35,430 bases of DNA, from contig LUQC01000002.1 in NCBI GenBank assembly GCA_001627925.1, forward strand, positions 1 through 35,430. The letters run 5' to 3'. The translations under genes were made by a program, and so were the position numbers. The DNA is from Rhodobacteraceae bacterium REDSEA-S34_B6. GTDB lineage: Bacteria; Pseudomonadota; Alphaproteobacteria; Rhodobacterales; Rhodobacteraceae. This document shows, one piece after another, positions 1 through 8,307 of the stretch (position 1 is the first letter of the stretch; each line of letters begins with the position of its first letter). A model generated the notes under the pieces. It saw only the letters and a program-made list of their open reading frames with translations, was not told the DNA's origin and searched no databases.

Positions 1-1
1 T

Positions 2-202
2 GCAGGACTAGCGTATGATGATAATATTATTACTTTTCAGCCACACCCAGAGTTTAATTCTGATTATATCCAAGGGTTGATTGAAAATAGGGGAAAAGGA
101 ATTGTGCCAGACAATCTTCTCTTCACTGCGAAATCAAAATTAGATAGTTTAAATGACAATGACTTTTTAGCGACTAAAATTAAGTCATTTTTTGCAAAGT
201 GA
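2..202 (+). CDS. Type 1 glutamine amidotransferase, C-terminal fragment
   Basis: The frame is open from the window edge and runs 66 codons to TGA at 200-202; the N-terminus lies outside. It carries FQPHPEF near its start, the His-x-Glu end of the class I glutamine amidotransferase triad (Cys nucleophile not in view). The QPHPEF form resembles the GMP-synthase-like amidotransferases more than E. coli PuuD, which I recall as having a WHPE form. The stop overlaps the GTG of the glutamine synthetase gene (GTGA), suggesting one operon and translational coupling. Inferred role: glutaminase or amidotransferase partner of the synthetase and oxidase that follow. A PuuD-type gamma-glutamyl hydrolase is the alternative. 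Confidence 0.72.
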   Translation, partial: AGLAYDDNIITFQPHPEFNSDYIQGLIENRGKGIVPDNLLFTAKSKLDSLNDNDFLATKIKSFFAK

Positions 203-1578
203 ATTCCATTATGAAAACATTCTCAAATATTCTGAGCAAAGCTCCCGATGCAGCAAGAGCTTATGTCGAAGGGAAAAAGGTGGACGAAGTAGAGTGCATT
301 GTTTCTGACCTTCCAGGCATAGCGCGTGGAAAAGCAGTGCCAGCGCAAAAATTTCTTAGGCAAAAAACTTTTCATTTACCTGATTCCATTTTCTTCCAAA
401 CGATAACAGGTGGTTGGGGAGAGGCTGCGGGAAAAGAAGGGTTTATTGAGCGAGACATGATCTTGGATCCAGATTACTCAACTACTACTGCGGCGCCTTG
501 GACCGGGGACTGGACGTTACAGGTAATACATGATGCTTACGATAGGAAGAACAAACCTGTACCTTTTGCACCTCGGAACGTTTTAAAGAAAGTTTTAGAA
601 TTATATAAAAAAGAAGGCTGGGCTCCCATTGTTGCACCAGAGATGGAATTCTATTTAGTGAGTAGAAATTCAGACCCAAGAACACCAATTCAAGCAATGA
701 TGGGCAGATCAGGTCGACCTGCTGCTGCACGTCAGGCATATTCTATGACGGCGGTTGATGAGTTCGGGCCCGTAATTGATGATATCTATGATTTCGCAGA
801 ATTACAGGGTTTTGAAATCGACGGGATTACTCAAGAAGGAGGAGCGGGACAATTAGAGATCAACCTTCAGCACGGGAATCCACTCAAGTTAGCCGATGAA
901 GTTTTTTACTTCAAAAGGTTAATACGGGAAGCTGCATTACGTCATAATTGTTTTGCCACATTTATGGCAAAACCAATTGAAGATGAACCGGGAAGTGCTA
1001 TGCATATTCATCACTCAATTTTAGATAAAAACACCGGAGAAAATCTATTTTCTGGACCGCTAGGTGGAGAGACTGATATGTTTTACCATTTCATTGGCGG
1101 TTTACAGAGATACTTACCCTGCGCTATCGCAGTTCTTGCACCCTACGTGAACTCATACAGACGTTATGTCAAAGACCATGCAGCGCCAATTAATCTCGAA
1201 TGGGCAAGAGACAATAGAACTACGGGCATTAGAGTGCCACTTTCAAGTAATTCTGCGCGACGCGTCGAAAATCGCTTAGCAGGTATGGACTGTAATCCTT
1301 ATCTGGGTATCGCGATCTCTCTAGCATGCGGTTATCTTGGAATTAAGTACGAAATCCGTCCATCTAAGCAATTCCGTGGTGATGCTTATGAGGGAGCAGA
1401 AGAAATTCCGCGTGGGCTAGGCTCAGCTTTGGACTTGTTTGAGGAAGCAACCCCATTACATAAAATTCTTGGTACCGAATTTTGTCGAGTTTATTCGATC
1501 GTAAAAAGGGCAGAGCACGAAGAATTTTTACAAGTTATAAGTCCCTGGGAAAGAGAGCATCTTTTGTTAAATGTATGA
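199..1578 (+). CDS. Glutamine synthetase family protein, PuuA-like (gamma-glutamylamine synthetase)
   Basis: A protein of 459 residues, close to the PuuA/GlnA-like length. Catalytic features of glutamine synthetases are visible: PEMEFY (Glu148, Glu150), TQEGG (Glu213), Glu220, GSAMHIHHS (His269), NRTTGIRVP (Arg345) and VENR (Glu357). Family members ligate glutamate to ammonia or amines using ATP. The sequence looks like the PuuA branch, and the next gene is a PuuB-type oxidase, so gamma-glutamylation of putrescine or another amine is inferred. The start is uncertain: GTG 199 forms a GTGA overlap with the preceding stop, while ATG 211 is the first AUG; neither has a clear Shine-Dalgarno, so coupling is favoured. 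The substrate cannot be read from sequence. Confidence 0.82.
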   Translation: MNSIMKTFSNILSKAPDAARAYVEGKKVDEVECIVSDLPGIARGKAVPAQKFLRQKTFHLPDSIFFQTITGGWGEAAGKEGFIERDMILDPDYSTTTAAPWTGDWTLQVIHDAYDRKNKPVPFAPRNVLKKVLELYKKEGWAPIVAPEMEFYLVSRNSDPRTPIQAMMGRSGRPAAARQAYSMTAVDEFGPVIDDIYDFAELQGFEIDGITQEGGAGQLEINLQHGNPLKLADEVFYFKRLIREAALRHNCFATFMAKPIEDEPGSAMHIHHSILDKNTGENLFSGPLGGETDMFYHFIGGLQRYLPCAIAVLAPYVNSYRRYVKDHAAPINLEWARDNRTTGIRVPLSSNSARRVENRLAGMDCNPYLGIAISLACGYLGIKYEIRPSKQFRGDAYEGAEEIPRGLGSALDLFEEATPLHKILGTEFCRVYSIVKRAEHEEFLQVISPWEREHLLLNV

Positions 1579-2885
1579 ATTTATTATATGTAAATGATGA
1601 AACCAACAGATATCCACATAACAGTTGGTATACAGCAACCTCAGAATTGCTACCAGATTTTGAACCATTAACCCACGAAATTTCAGTTGACGTCGCAATT
1701 ATTGGTGGCGGCTATGCCGGATTAACTGCAGGGCTTTTTCTAGCCAGAGCCGGCGCTGATACTGCCTTGTTAGAGGCACAGAAAGTAGGGTTTGGGGCAT
1801 CTGGAAGGAATGGTGGACAGTTGGGTGCCGGACAACGTATGGATCAACGCGACTTAATTAAGTTGGTGGGAGAAAATCTAGGAGACAAACTGTGGCACCT
1901 GGCAGATGATGCGATCGATACTGTTAAAACAATTATAAAAAGAGATAAAATTGATTGCTTCCTGCGTCCAGGCATAGCAAATCTCGGAAATTCAAGTTCT
2001 GGGGCATCCGATCTTCATTCGTACGCAGAATTTCTTGAAAAAAGATATAAGCAAGGAAATGTAGATGTCATTAGCAAAGAAGAAAGTTTGGAACTTTGTA
2101 TTTCCAATGCATACAAAGGTGGTATTTTGTTTTCAAATGCAGCTCACTTGCATCCATTACGCTACGCATTAGGAGTAGCAAAAGCAGGTAGGGACAATGG
2201 GTTAAGAATTTTCGAGCAATCACCAGTCCAAAAAATAAATAAGGGTGATACCGTTACTTTGCGAACTAATAGGACTTCAGTAAAAGCTAAATATGTTGTT
2301 TATGCCTGCAATGGATATCTGGGTGATCTCGAACCTAATGTGGCTGCTCGAGTGATGCCAATAAATAACTACATTGTAGCAACTGAACCACTAACTGAGG
2401 CAAAACATACGGTTTTAACCAAAGATATTGCAGTTGCAGATTCAAAATTTGTTGTAAATTATTTTCGTATGGCTCACGATAAAAGGTTACTTTTTGGAGG
2501 AACGGAAAGCTACGGATACAAATTTCCACAAAATATCGCCTCTAAGGTACGCAAACCAATGCTCAAGATTTTTCCACAATTAGACGACATAAAAATTGAT
2601 TATGCTTGGGGCGGCACTTTAGGGATCACGATGCGTCGTATGCCGTATTTCAAACGTCTTAGTAAGAATGAATTCAATATTTCTGGCTTTTCTGGCCATG
2701 GTGTCGGCAATGCCACTCACGCCGGCAAGCTCATTGCTCAAACAATATTAAATCAAGACAGTGATGGCTTCGATGCGATGGAAAAGGTACCCTCACTGCC
2801 CTTCCCAGGAGGTCGTTTTGCCCGTTCACCTCTTCTGGTGATGGCAATGACCTGGTATTCATTGAGAGATAAGATTGGCTCCTAA
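1575..2885 (+). CDS. FAD-dependent amine oxidoreductase, PuuB-like
   Basis: A protein of 436 residues in the DAO/PuuB fold. The N-terminal dinucleotide site is GGGYAG (44-49) with the ribose-binding acid Glu67, followed by ASGRNGGQ (75-82), typical of gamma-glutamylputrescine oxidase-like enzymes. The C-terminal FSGHGVG segment resembles the family's second FAD contact. ATG 1575 sits in an ATGA overlap with the synthetase stop and gives the usual MNLLYxND N-terminus; the frame is open further upstream but that part lies inside the synthetase. Likely reaction: oxidative deamination of a gamma-glutamylated amine to aldehyde, ammonia and peroxide. Exact substrate unknown. Confidence 0.82.
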   Translation: MNLLYVNDETNRYPHNSWYTATSELLPDFEPLTHEISVDVAIIGGGYAGLTAGLFLARAGADTALLEAQKVGFGASGRNGGQLGAGQRMDQRDLIKLVGENLGDKLWHLADDAIDTVKTIIKRDKIDCFLRPGIANLGNSSSGASDLHSYAEFLEKRYKQGNVDVISKEESLELCISNAYKGGILFSNAAHLHPLRYALGVAKAGRDNGLRIFEQSPVQKINKGDTVTLRTNRTSVKAKYVVYACNGYLGDLEPNVAARVMPINNYIVATEPLTEAKHTVLTKDIAVADSKFVVNYFRMAHDKRLLFGGTESYGYKFPQNIASKVRKPMLKIFPQLDDIKIDYAWGGTLGITMRRMPYFKRLSKNEFNISGFSGHGVGNATHAGKLIAQTILNQDSDGFDAMEKVPSLPFPGGRFARSPLLVMAMTWYSLRDKIGS

Positions 2886-2888
2886 AAG

Positions 2889-3452
2889 TTAACTTAATTT
2901 ATTTAGCTTTTCTTGTAGTTCACTTAATTGAGTTTTTATCGCTTCGAGGTCATCTTTTGTTCCGCTTGAAGGATCATTTGAGTCTTTTTCGGAAGACTCG
3001 TTTGAATTATACTTGGACAAACTACTCATAAACGCCTTCAAAAATGCATTTTGCTGAGCCTGCAAATTTTCAAACCCAGGCATTCCCTGGATAGGGTTAA
3101 TGCTGTTCATATTTTCCATAAATTTAGATTGGCTTTCACGAAACATTTCTAGGGACATTGTCAAAAACTCTGGAAGAGCCGAAGTCGTTTGACTTGCATA
3201 ACTTCGCACCAAATCTGTCAAAACATCAATTGGAAGTACGTTTTCTCCCCTACTCTCATGCTCAGCGATTATCTGGAGTAAATATTGCCTGGTTAAATCA
3301 TCTCCAGACTTTAGATCAATAATCTGCACATCGCGACCAGATCTGATAAAACCCGCTATGTCATCAAGGGTAACGTAATCGCTTGTTTCAGTATTATACA
3401 GACGGCGACTGGCGTATCTTTTGATAAGCAAAGTACTTGACTTATTTTCCAC
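2889..3452 (-). CDS. phaR: Polyhydroxyalkanoate synthesis repressor PhaR
   Basis: DNA-binding repressor of PHB genes that in studied species also binds PHB granules. The N-terminal third carries the family hallmark KRYASRRLYNTETSDYVTL and the rest of the PHB/PHA accumulation regulator domain. It is followed by a helical middle and a polar C-terminal helix (KTQLSELQEKLNKL) that could form a coiled coil. The frame opens at TTG 3482, but GTG 3452 is a better start: GGGGAG lies six bases upstream and the extra ten residues are not family-like. This gives 187 residues. It is last in the phaC-phaP-phaR series, behind the phaP terminator, with its own TGC-rich leader. Confidence 0.92.
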   Translation of the reverse strand: MENKSSTLLIKRYASRRLYNTETSDYVTLDDIAGFIRSGRDVQIIDLKSGDDLTRQYLLQIIAEHESRGENVLPIDVLTDLVRSYASQTTSALPEFLTMSLEMFRESQSKFMENMNSINPIQGMPGFENLQAQQNAFLKAFMSSLSKYNSNESSEKDSNDPSSGTKDDLEAIKTQLSELQEKLNKLS

Positions 3453-3465
3453 CGTGAACTCCCCA

Positions 3466-3500
3466 TTGCAGCGTTGCAGCAACTATTAAGCATATGCAGC
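3466..3500 (-). promoter_or_regulatory. TGC-rich repeats upstream of phaR (possible autoregulatory PhaR sites)
   Basis: The phaR leader holds clustered TGCAGC units: TTGCAGCGTTGCAGC at 3466-3480 and GCATATGCAGC at 3490-3500. They are direct half-sites of the GCTGC-N3-GCAGC palindromes found at phaP and phaC/phaZ, without a perfect palindrome here. PhaR proteins are known to bind TGC-rich DNA and often repress themselves, so weak autoregulation is inferred. The first pair lies right next to the ribosome-binding site of the GTG 3452 start. Confidence 0.4.
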
Positions 3501-3532
3501 AAAAAATAAAGAGGCAACAAACTGCTGCCTCT
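3501..3532 (-). terminator. Rho-independent terminator after phaP
   Basis: On the minus strand AGAGGCA and TGCCTCT form a perfect 7-bp stem around a 9-base loop (3510-3532), followed directly by TTATTTTTT. It lies 40 bases past the phaP stop and before phaR. This fits a separate abundant phaP transcript, with phaR read from its own promoter or by read-through. Confidence 0.8.
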
Positions 3533-3571
3533 CTCATCTACACAAGATTTATAAGTCTAACTAAAATAAAA

Positions 3572-4012
3572 TCAATTAGCCGCTTTTTTCTTTGCTGGAG
3601 AAACATCATTTGCAGCTTTTTTTACTGCGGCTGCTGCCTCTGTCTGAACTTCCTTCGCTGTTGAAAGAAATAAAGATAATGAATCCATTTGCGCTTTTTT
3701 TGCGATCTCTGCATATGCTGCGAGATTTTCGGTCGCTACGTCAGCTTGCTCAGAGACAAAATCTCCTACAGATTTAGCATAACTAGATGGATCACCATCG
3801 TAGCTTGGAGCTTTCTGCATTTTAGCAATTGTCTCAGTAGCCCATTTGTATGTTACTGTGGTGGACTTCTCAGCCACGCCTAACAATAAATCATAATATT
3901 CCTTGCTTATAGCCGATTGCTTTTCGACTGCGTCGTCGAAAATGGCCGTATCCATAGGCAACGAAGCCATAAAATTCTCAAAAAACTTATTCATATCTTG
4001 CGTACCCGCCAT
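3572..4012 (-). CDS. phaP: Phasin, PHB granule-associated protein
   Basis: A protein of 146 residues, of phasin size and amphipathic helical character, with a phasin-2-like core and an Ala/Lys-rich tail (AAAAVKKAANDVSPAKKKAAN region). Phasins coat PHB granules and set their number and size. The frame runs upstream to 4099, but ATG 4012 has GAGGG eight bases upstream and gives the usual N-terminus; the extra 29 residues lie over the promoter. Its place between phaC and phaR and its operator inside the promoter support the call. Expected to be strongly expressed and PhaR-repressed. Confidence 0.88.
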   Translation of the reverse strand: MAGTQDMNKFFENFMASLPMDTAIFDDAVEKQSAISKEYYDLLLGVAEKSTTVTYKWATETIAKMQKAPSYDGDPSSYAKSVGDFVSEQADVATENLAAYAEIAKKAQMDSLSLFLSTAKEVQTEAAAAVKKAANDVSPAKKKAAN

Positions 4013-4049
4013 GAAGAATGCCCTCTGTATAAAACTAAACTGATATACA

Positions 4050-4076
4050 TATATATGCTGCATCGCAGCAATGCAA
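4050..4076 (-). promoter_or_regulatory. phaP promoter with PhaR operator in the spacer
   Basis: Minus strand: TTGCAT (4076-4071) as -35, then TATATA (4055-4050, 15-base spacer) or TATATG (4053-4048, 17-base spacer) as -10. The spacer is largely filled by the perfect palindrome GCTGC-GAT-GCAGC at 4057-4069, whose core is 4058-4068. This matches the CTGC-N3-GCAG site reported for PhaR of Rhodobacter sphaeroides. Binding there would block RNA polymerase. A second TGC-rich run (CTGCACTGCGGCA, 4086-4098) lies upstream of the -35. Confidence 0.65.
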
Positions 4077-4115
4077 GTAATTTTTCTGCACTGCGGCATG
4101 TTTTATTTTTAATTG

Positions 4116-5906
4116 CTAAAGATGTGGTTTTTGGTGAACATAGCAACCTGGAGCATCTCCCAAATCCAAGTCACCACTAAGGTAGGGTATGCGAGCCTCG
4201 ACGAGATCTTTTGATTTCTCCCTCAGCCATCTTTCCCAAAATGGCCACCAACTTTCTTTCACAAATTCTGCACCAATCTTCCACTGTTCAGGATCATTTA
4301 CGTCATCTTTTCTGAAGTAATATCCATATTTGTTCCTATTCGGAGCATTTATAATGCCAGCAACATGTCCAGCCTCAGATAGTACGAAAACCTTTTCCTT
4401 AGAACTGAAATTTTGTAACCCTCGGAAACTATCTTTCCAAGATGCAATATGGTCTGTTTCACAACTTATGGCGAAAACAGGCGTTTCTATATCTACAGCG
4501 CCAATTTTCTTGTCGAACATTATTAATTCATTTTTTTCAAATTGATTTTCCTGGCATAAGTGCCGTAGGTATTGCATTGCCATCTTTCCGGGTAAATTTG
4601 ATCCGTCTCCATTCCAAAATAGTAAGTCAAAAGAGGGAGGAGCCTCGCCCATCATATAACTCTTAATTGCTGGAGTATAGATAAGATCGTTCGAACGAAG
4701 AAAACTAAATGTCCGCGCTATAATAAAGCTTTCTAGAATGCCTTTGCTTTTAGTCTCACTCTCGATTGCATCGATGAAATCATTTTGCAAGAACGGTGTA
4801 AATTCACGTTGATTGGAAAAGTCAGTTAATGTGGTAAGAAGCGTGGCCGAATTTAAAGAACTATCACCTCGCTGACTCATTATAGACATGACCAGGCTTA
4901 GTGTTGTCCCTGCAATACAATACCCTAAAGCATTTATTTTTTTGACCTTGCAAATGCTTTTTACTTGGTCAATAGCCTCCAGATATCCTTGCTCAATATA
5001 GTCCTCAAGACCAACATTAGAGTAGGTTGAGTCCGGGTTCACCCATGATACCACAAATAACGTGTAGCCCTGGTCAACTATCCAACGTATCAAACTATTG
5101 TTAGCTCTTAAGTCCAGGATATAATACTTGTTAATCCAGGGAGGAAACATGAGTAAAGGAGTGTGATACACCTTCTCAGTAGAAGGTGTATACTGAATTA
5201 ATTCAAAAAGTCTGTTACGAAAGACAACTTTACCAGGGGTGGCCGCTAAATCTGATCCAACTTTGAAAGCACTTTCATCTGCTAAGCGGACTAATAACTC
5301 CCCATCATTAGCCTCTAAATCCCGTATTAAATTCTCGAGACCTTGCACTAAAGATCGTCCTTTGGTTAAAAAAGCTCTCTCCAGGGCATCGGGATTTGTT
5401 CCAAAAAAATTAGTGGGAGCCATCATATCAATAATTTGACTAGAAAAATACTCTAGCCGCGCTTGGTCTTTCGGTGACAAACCCTCTACTTGAGCCACTG
5501 CGGTTTTGATCATATCCGAATTAGCTTGGTACTGTTTTAAAACATATTTAAAAAACGGGCTACTCTTCCATAATTGATGTGTAAAACGTCTATCAACATA
5601 TTCAGTGTTTACTGCATCATTAGCCTCAGAAAAAAAATGCTTTTGCGTCTCCGCAAAATATTCCAGGGTTTTCCCCCAGTAGGATACTTGCTGTTCAAGT
5701 ATGAAAGTAGGACTTTGAGCCATACTTTTTAAATAAGCACCTGCTGTTTTTACAAAAATATCGTGCCCAGGACCGTTCAATGCGGGATTAATCTGCTTTT
5801 TGTTACTCAGAACTTCAAAAAAACGTCCTGACAATTCCTCTAATTTCTGTAAATTTTTACCTAATTGCGGATCAATTGACTGCAAATTTTTATCTGAACT
5901 TGTCAT
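4116..5906 (-). CDS. phaC: Class I poly(3-hydroxyalkanoate) synthase
   Basis: A protein of 596 residues, the class I PhaC length. It polymerises (R)-3-hydroxybutyryl-CoA into PHB at the granule surface. The lipase-box-like motif GYCIAG places the nucleophile at Cys330; Asp485 (CETDHIASW) and His514 (EAGHVAG) complete the triad. The N-terminal 200 residues are the less conserved PhaC N domain. Start ATG 5906 has only a weak GGA-rich upstream element. It is first in the phaC-phaP-phaR series, 103 bases before phaP, and divergent from phaZ across a shared operator. The supply genes phaA and phaB are not in the window. Confidence 0.95.
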   Translation of the reverse strand: MTSSDKNLQSIDPQLGKNLQKLEELSGRFFEVLSNKKQINPALNGPGHDIFVKTAGAYLKSMAQSPTFILEQQVSYWGKTLEYFAETQKHFFSEANDAVNTEYVDRRFTHQLWKSSPFFKYVLKQYQANSDMIKTAVAQVEGLSPKDQARLEYFSSQIIDMMAPTNFFGTNPDALERAFLTKGRSLVQGLENLIRDLEANDGELLVRLADESAFKVGSDLAATPGKVVFRNRLFELIQYTPSTEKVYHTPLLMFPPWINKYYILDLRANNSLIRWIVDQGYTLFVVSWVNPDSTYSNVGLEDYIEQGYLEAIDQVKSICKVKKINALGYCIAGTTLSLVMSIMSQRGDSSLNSATLLTTLTDFSNQREFTPFLQNDFIDAIESETKSKGILESFIIARTFSFLRSNDLIYTPAIKSYMMGEAPPSFDLLFWNGDGSNLPGKMAMQYLRHLCQENQFEKNELIMFDKKIGAVDIETPVFAISCETDHIASWKDSFRGLQNFSSKEKVFVLSEAGHVAGIINAPNRNKYGYYFRKDDVNDPEQWKIGAEFVKESWWPFWERWLREKSKDLVEARIPYLSGDLDLGDAPGCYVHQKPHL

Positions 5907-5923
5907 ACGAAATTTTTCCGACT

Positions 5924-5952
5924 ATCTTAGCTGCAGTGCAGCATAGCTTAAA
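5924..5952 (-). promoter_or_regulatory. phaC/phaZ intergenic PhaR operator and candidate phaC promoter
   Basis: The perfect palindrome GCTGC-AGT-GCAGC spans 5930-5942 (core CTGC-N3-GCAG, 5931-5941). It lies within the 17-base spacer of a candidate minus-strand promoter, TTTAAG (5952-5947) and TAAGAT (5929-5924), reading into phaC. The -35 is weak. Because phaZ starts at 6007 on the other strand, one operator could control synthesis and breakdown together. The match to the phaP site is independent evidence. Confidence 0.6.
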
Positions 5953-6006
5953 GACCAAAAATTACCATGCCCCTTTTTACCGCACCTTTGGTTTAGGATA
6001 AATAAA

Positions 6007-7236
6007 ATGCATAAAATGCTAAGCTACGATTATTTCGAAGCAATTCGTAACGCAAACCAATGGATTGGAGCTACTGCAAAGGCAGCAGCCTCAATCCCCG
6101 CAATGTCAGTTTTCCCCAATCCCAGCATTGATTGGATTGCTGCCTGGGGTCAAGTAACCGAGAGATCATTTGAAAGAATGGCTGCAAAACCTGATTGGGG
6201 TATTGAAAGTATAACGTGTTACGACGGGCGAGATCATTTAGTAGAGATCAATAAAAAAATAACAGGAGCTTTTGGAGACCTCATCCATTTTAATGTTCTG
6301 GGCAGAGAACCGGCTCGGAGAAAAATTTTGCTGGTAGCACCCATGTCAGGGCACTATTCAACCTTGCTTCGCTCAACGGTCAACAGTTTAATCATCGATA
6401 GTGAAATATATGTAACAGACTGGCACAATGCTCGAGACATCCCAGTCTCTGAGGGTAGCTTCGATATTGAGGACTACGCTAAATATTTAATTGACTATAT
6501 TAGATTTCTCGGTCCAGACATAAATGTGATTGCCATCTGCCAACCCGCCCCGTTGGCCCTTGTAGCAACAGCATTCCTTGCTCAGGAAAAAAAAGATGAC
6601 CAACCAAAAAGTTTAATCCTTATGGGGGGACCAATTGATCCTAGTGCAGCTCCAACTGAAATCACGGAGTTCGGTAATAAGGTTAATTTAGAATACTTAG
6701 AACAGACTGTAATTCAGCGCGTAGGATTTAAGTATGCAGGCGTTGGGCGGCAGGTTTTCCCCGGCTTATTTCAACTAATGTCCTTTATGTCGATGAATGC
6801 CGAGAAACACGCAAAATCATTTTCAGATCAGATAGCCAAAGTTGCCCAGGGGATAGCAAGTGAACACGACAAACATAACAGTTTTTACGACGAGTATTTA
6901 GCTGTTATGGATATGACTGCAGAATTCTATTTATCAACAGTAGACCGAATTTTTAAAAAAAGAGAGATAGCCCAAAACAAATTTACGATTATGGGAAAAC
7001 ATGTCGACATACATACAATTTCAAATGTTGCCGTAATGACTATAGAGGGTGGCAAAGATGATATTTCAGCACCCGGACAATGCTCAGCTGCAATTGAACT
7101 TTGCAAGAATGTGCCACTAAAGAAAAAGTACAGCCACGTGGAGGCTGATGCTGGCCACTATGGTATCTTTGCAGGAAAAAACTGGAGAACTAATATCCGC
7201 CCTAAAGTGCTTGAATTCATTGACAGCCATCAATAG
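6007..7236 (+). CDS. phaZ: Intracellular polyhydroxybutyrate depolymerase
   Basis: A protein of 409 residues of the PhaZ depolymerase family, which hydrolyses native PHB inside the cell. The nucleophile is Cys178 in AICQPA, replacing a serine lipase box; Asp351 or Asp352 (GGKDDIS) and His384 (ADAGHYGIF) complete the triad. AGGA lies eight bases before ATG 6007; a second ATG (6016) gives the more typical MLSYDYFE start. Divergent from phaC with a 100-base gap holding the PhaR operator, the arrangement known from Rhodobacter and Paracoccus relatives. Convergent with the next gene after 21 bases. Confidence 0.92.
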   Translation: MHKMLSYDYFEAIRNANQWIGATAKAAASIPAMSVFPNPSIDWIAAWGQVTERSFERMAAKPDWGIESITCYDGRDHLVEINKKITGAFGDLIHFNVLGREPARRKILLVAPMSGHYSTLLRSTVNSLIIDSEIYVTDWHNARDIPVSEGSFDIEDYAKYLIDYIRFLGPDINVIAICQPAPLALVATAFLAQEKKDDQPKSLILMGGPIDPSAAPTEITEFGNKVNLEYLEQTVIQRVGFKYAGVGRQVFPGLFQLMSFMSMNAEKHAKSFSDQIAKVAQGIASEHDKHNSFYDEYLAVMDMTAEFYLSTVDRIFKKREIAQNKFTIMGKHVDIHTISNVAVMTIEGGKDDISAPGQCSAAIELCKNVPLKKKYSHVEADAGHYGIFAGKNWRTNIRPKVLEFIDSHQ

Positions 7237-7257
7237 ACGAAAATGTTTTTAAATTAA

Positions 7258-8241
7258 CTATTTTGAAAGCTGTTTATTCTTTTCATAAATCATATCAATC
7301 ATACTTTGTGTGCCTTTAGAAAACTCTAACGGACACTCATAAACCCTATTAGTTTTGGCCGATATAGAAAAAGCCTCTACTTGATTGACATAGTGATTTA
7401 CACCCGGAAATTTAAAAACTTGTTCGTGCCCATTGCCTTTTCTAAAAATGACTTGGGCAATGTCATACACGTTGGGGTTAAAAGGCGCGGTAAACTTCAA
7501 AAACCCTTCTGTACCCTGAATTGTCATTTCCTGCCGAGGGGCTGCTCGCATAGACGTGACTGCCTGCATTTTAAAACCAGGGAATTGAGCTGATACATTT
7601 GCCCAAATATCAACTTCATTTTCAAAAACAATATCAGCAGATAAAACTTCTATAGGTTCAGAACCTGTAACGAACCTACTTACGCCATAGGGATAAACGC
7701 CGATATCGGGGATACCACCACCACCAAATCGTGCTTGATTGCGTATATTCAATGGATCATCAGCATTATTGTAACTAAATACTCCATCAATTTGCACTAA
7801 TTTTCCCAATTTACCCGCGTCAACAAACTCCTTTGCCAACTGCCACTGTGGATGATGCACTACCATATATGCTTCCGCTGCTAGAAGCTGTGCCTTATCG
7901 CGCAAGTGAATTAGACGATCTATCTCGTCCGCAGCCATTGAGATCGGCTTTTCACACAAAACATGCTTTCCAGCTTGCAAACAGCGCGTTGCCCATTCAA
8001 TATGAATGTGATTTGGCAAGGGAATATATACTGCATCAACATTTGAATCTTCTAATAAGTCATTATAATCATTGTAAATTACTAATCTATCTGACAGTTC
8101 CAGGAATTTATTAGCCTTTTCTAAATCCCTTGTCGCAAGTGCTACTAACGAATTACCTTTAGCAGAATGAATGGCAGGTGCCATTTGTTCTAATGCAAAT
8201 TTGGAAGCACCTAATATTCCCCATTTGAAACTTGAAATCAA
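7258..8241 (-). CDS. Gfo/Idh/MocA family NAD(P)-dependent oxidoreductase
   Basis: A protein of 327 residues. The N-terminus WGILGASKFA is a Rossmann-type nucleotide site, and CEKPISM (Glu97-Lys98-Pro99) is the family signature with its lysine. The C-terminal part is the family's beta-sheet dimer domain. Members oxidise or reduce sugar or inositol-type substrates; the substrate is not readable here. The only reasonable start is TTG 8241, with GAAAG close upstream. It follows rpoH by 66 bases and may be read from the rpoH transcript. No sugar uptake genes flank it. Confidence 0.82.
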   Translation of the reverse strand: MISSFKWGILGASKFALEQMAPAIHSAKGNSLVALATRDLEKANKFLELSDRLVIYNDYNDLLEDSNVDAVYIPLPNHIHIEWATRCLQAGKHVLCEKPISMAADEIDRLIHLRDKAQLLAAEAYMVVHHPQWQLAKEFVDAGKLGKLVQIDGVFSYNNADDPLNIRNQARFGGGGIPDIGVYPYGVSRFVTGSEPIEVLSADIVFENEVDIWANVSAQFPGFKMQAVTSMRAAPRQEMTIQGTEGFLKFTAPFNPNVYDIAQVIFRKGNGHEQVFKFPGVNHYVNQVEAFSISAKTNRVYECPLEFSKGTQSMIDMIYEKNKQLSK

Positions 8242-8307
8242 AACTTTCGACCAATCTTCAAGATCTATGAATTTTTATAGTAAAGGCGTTAGGGATTTTC
8301 ACAAGTA

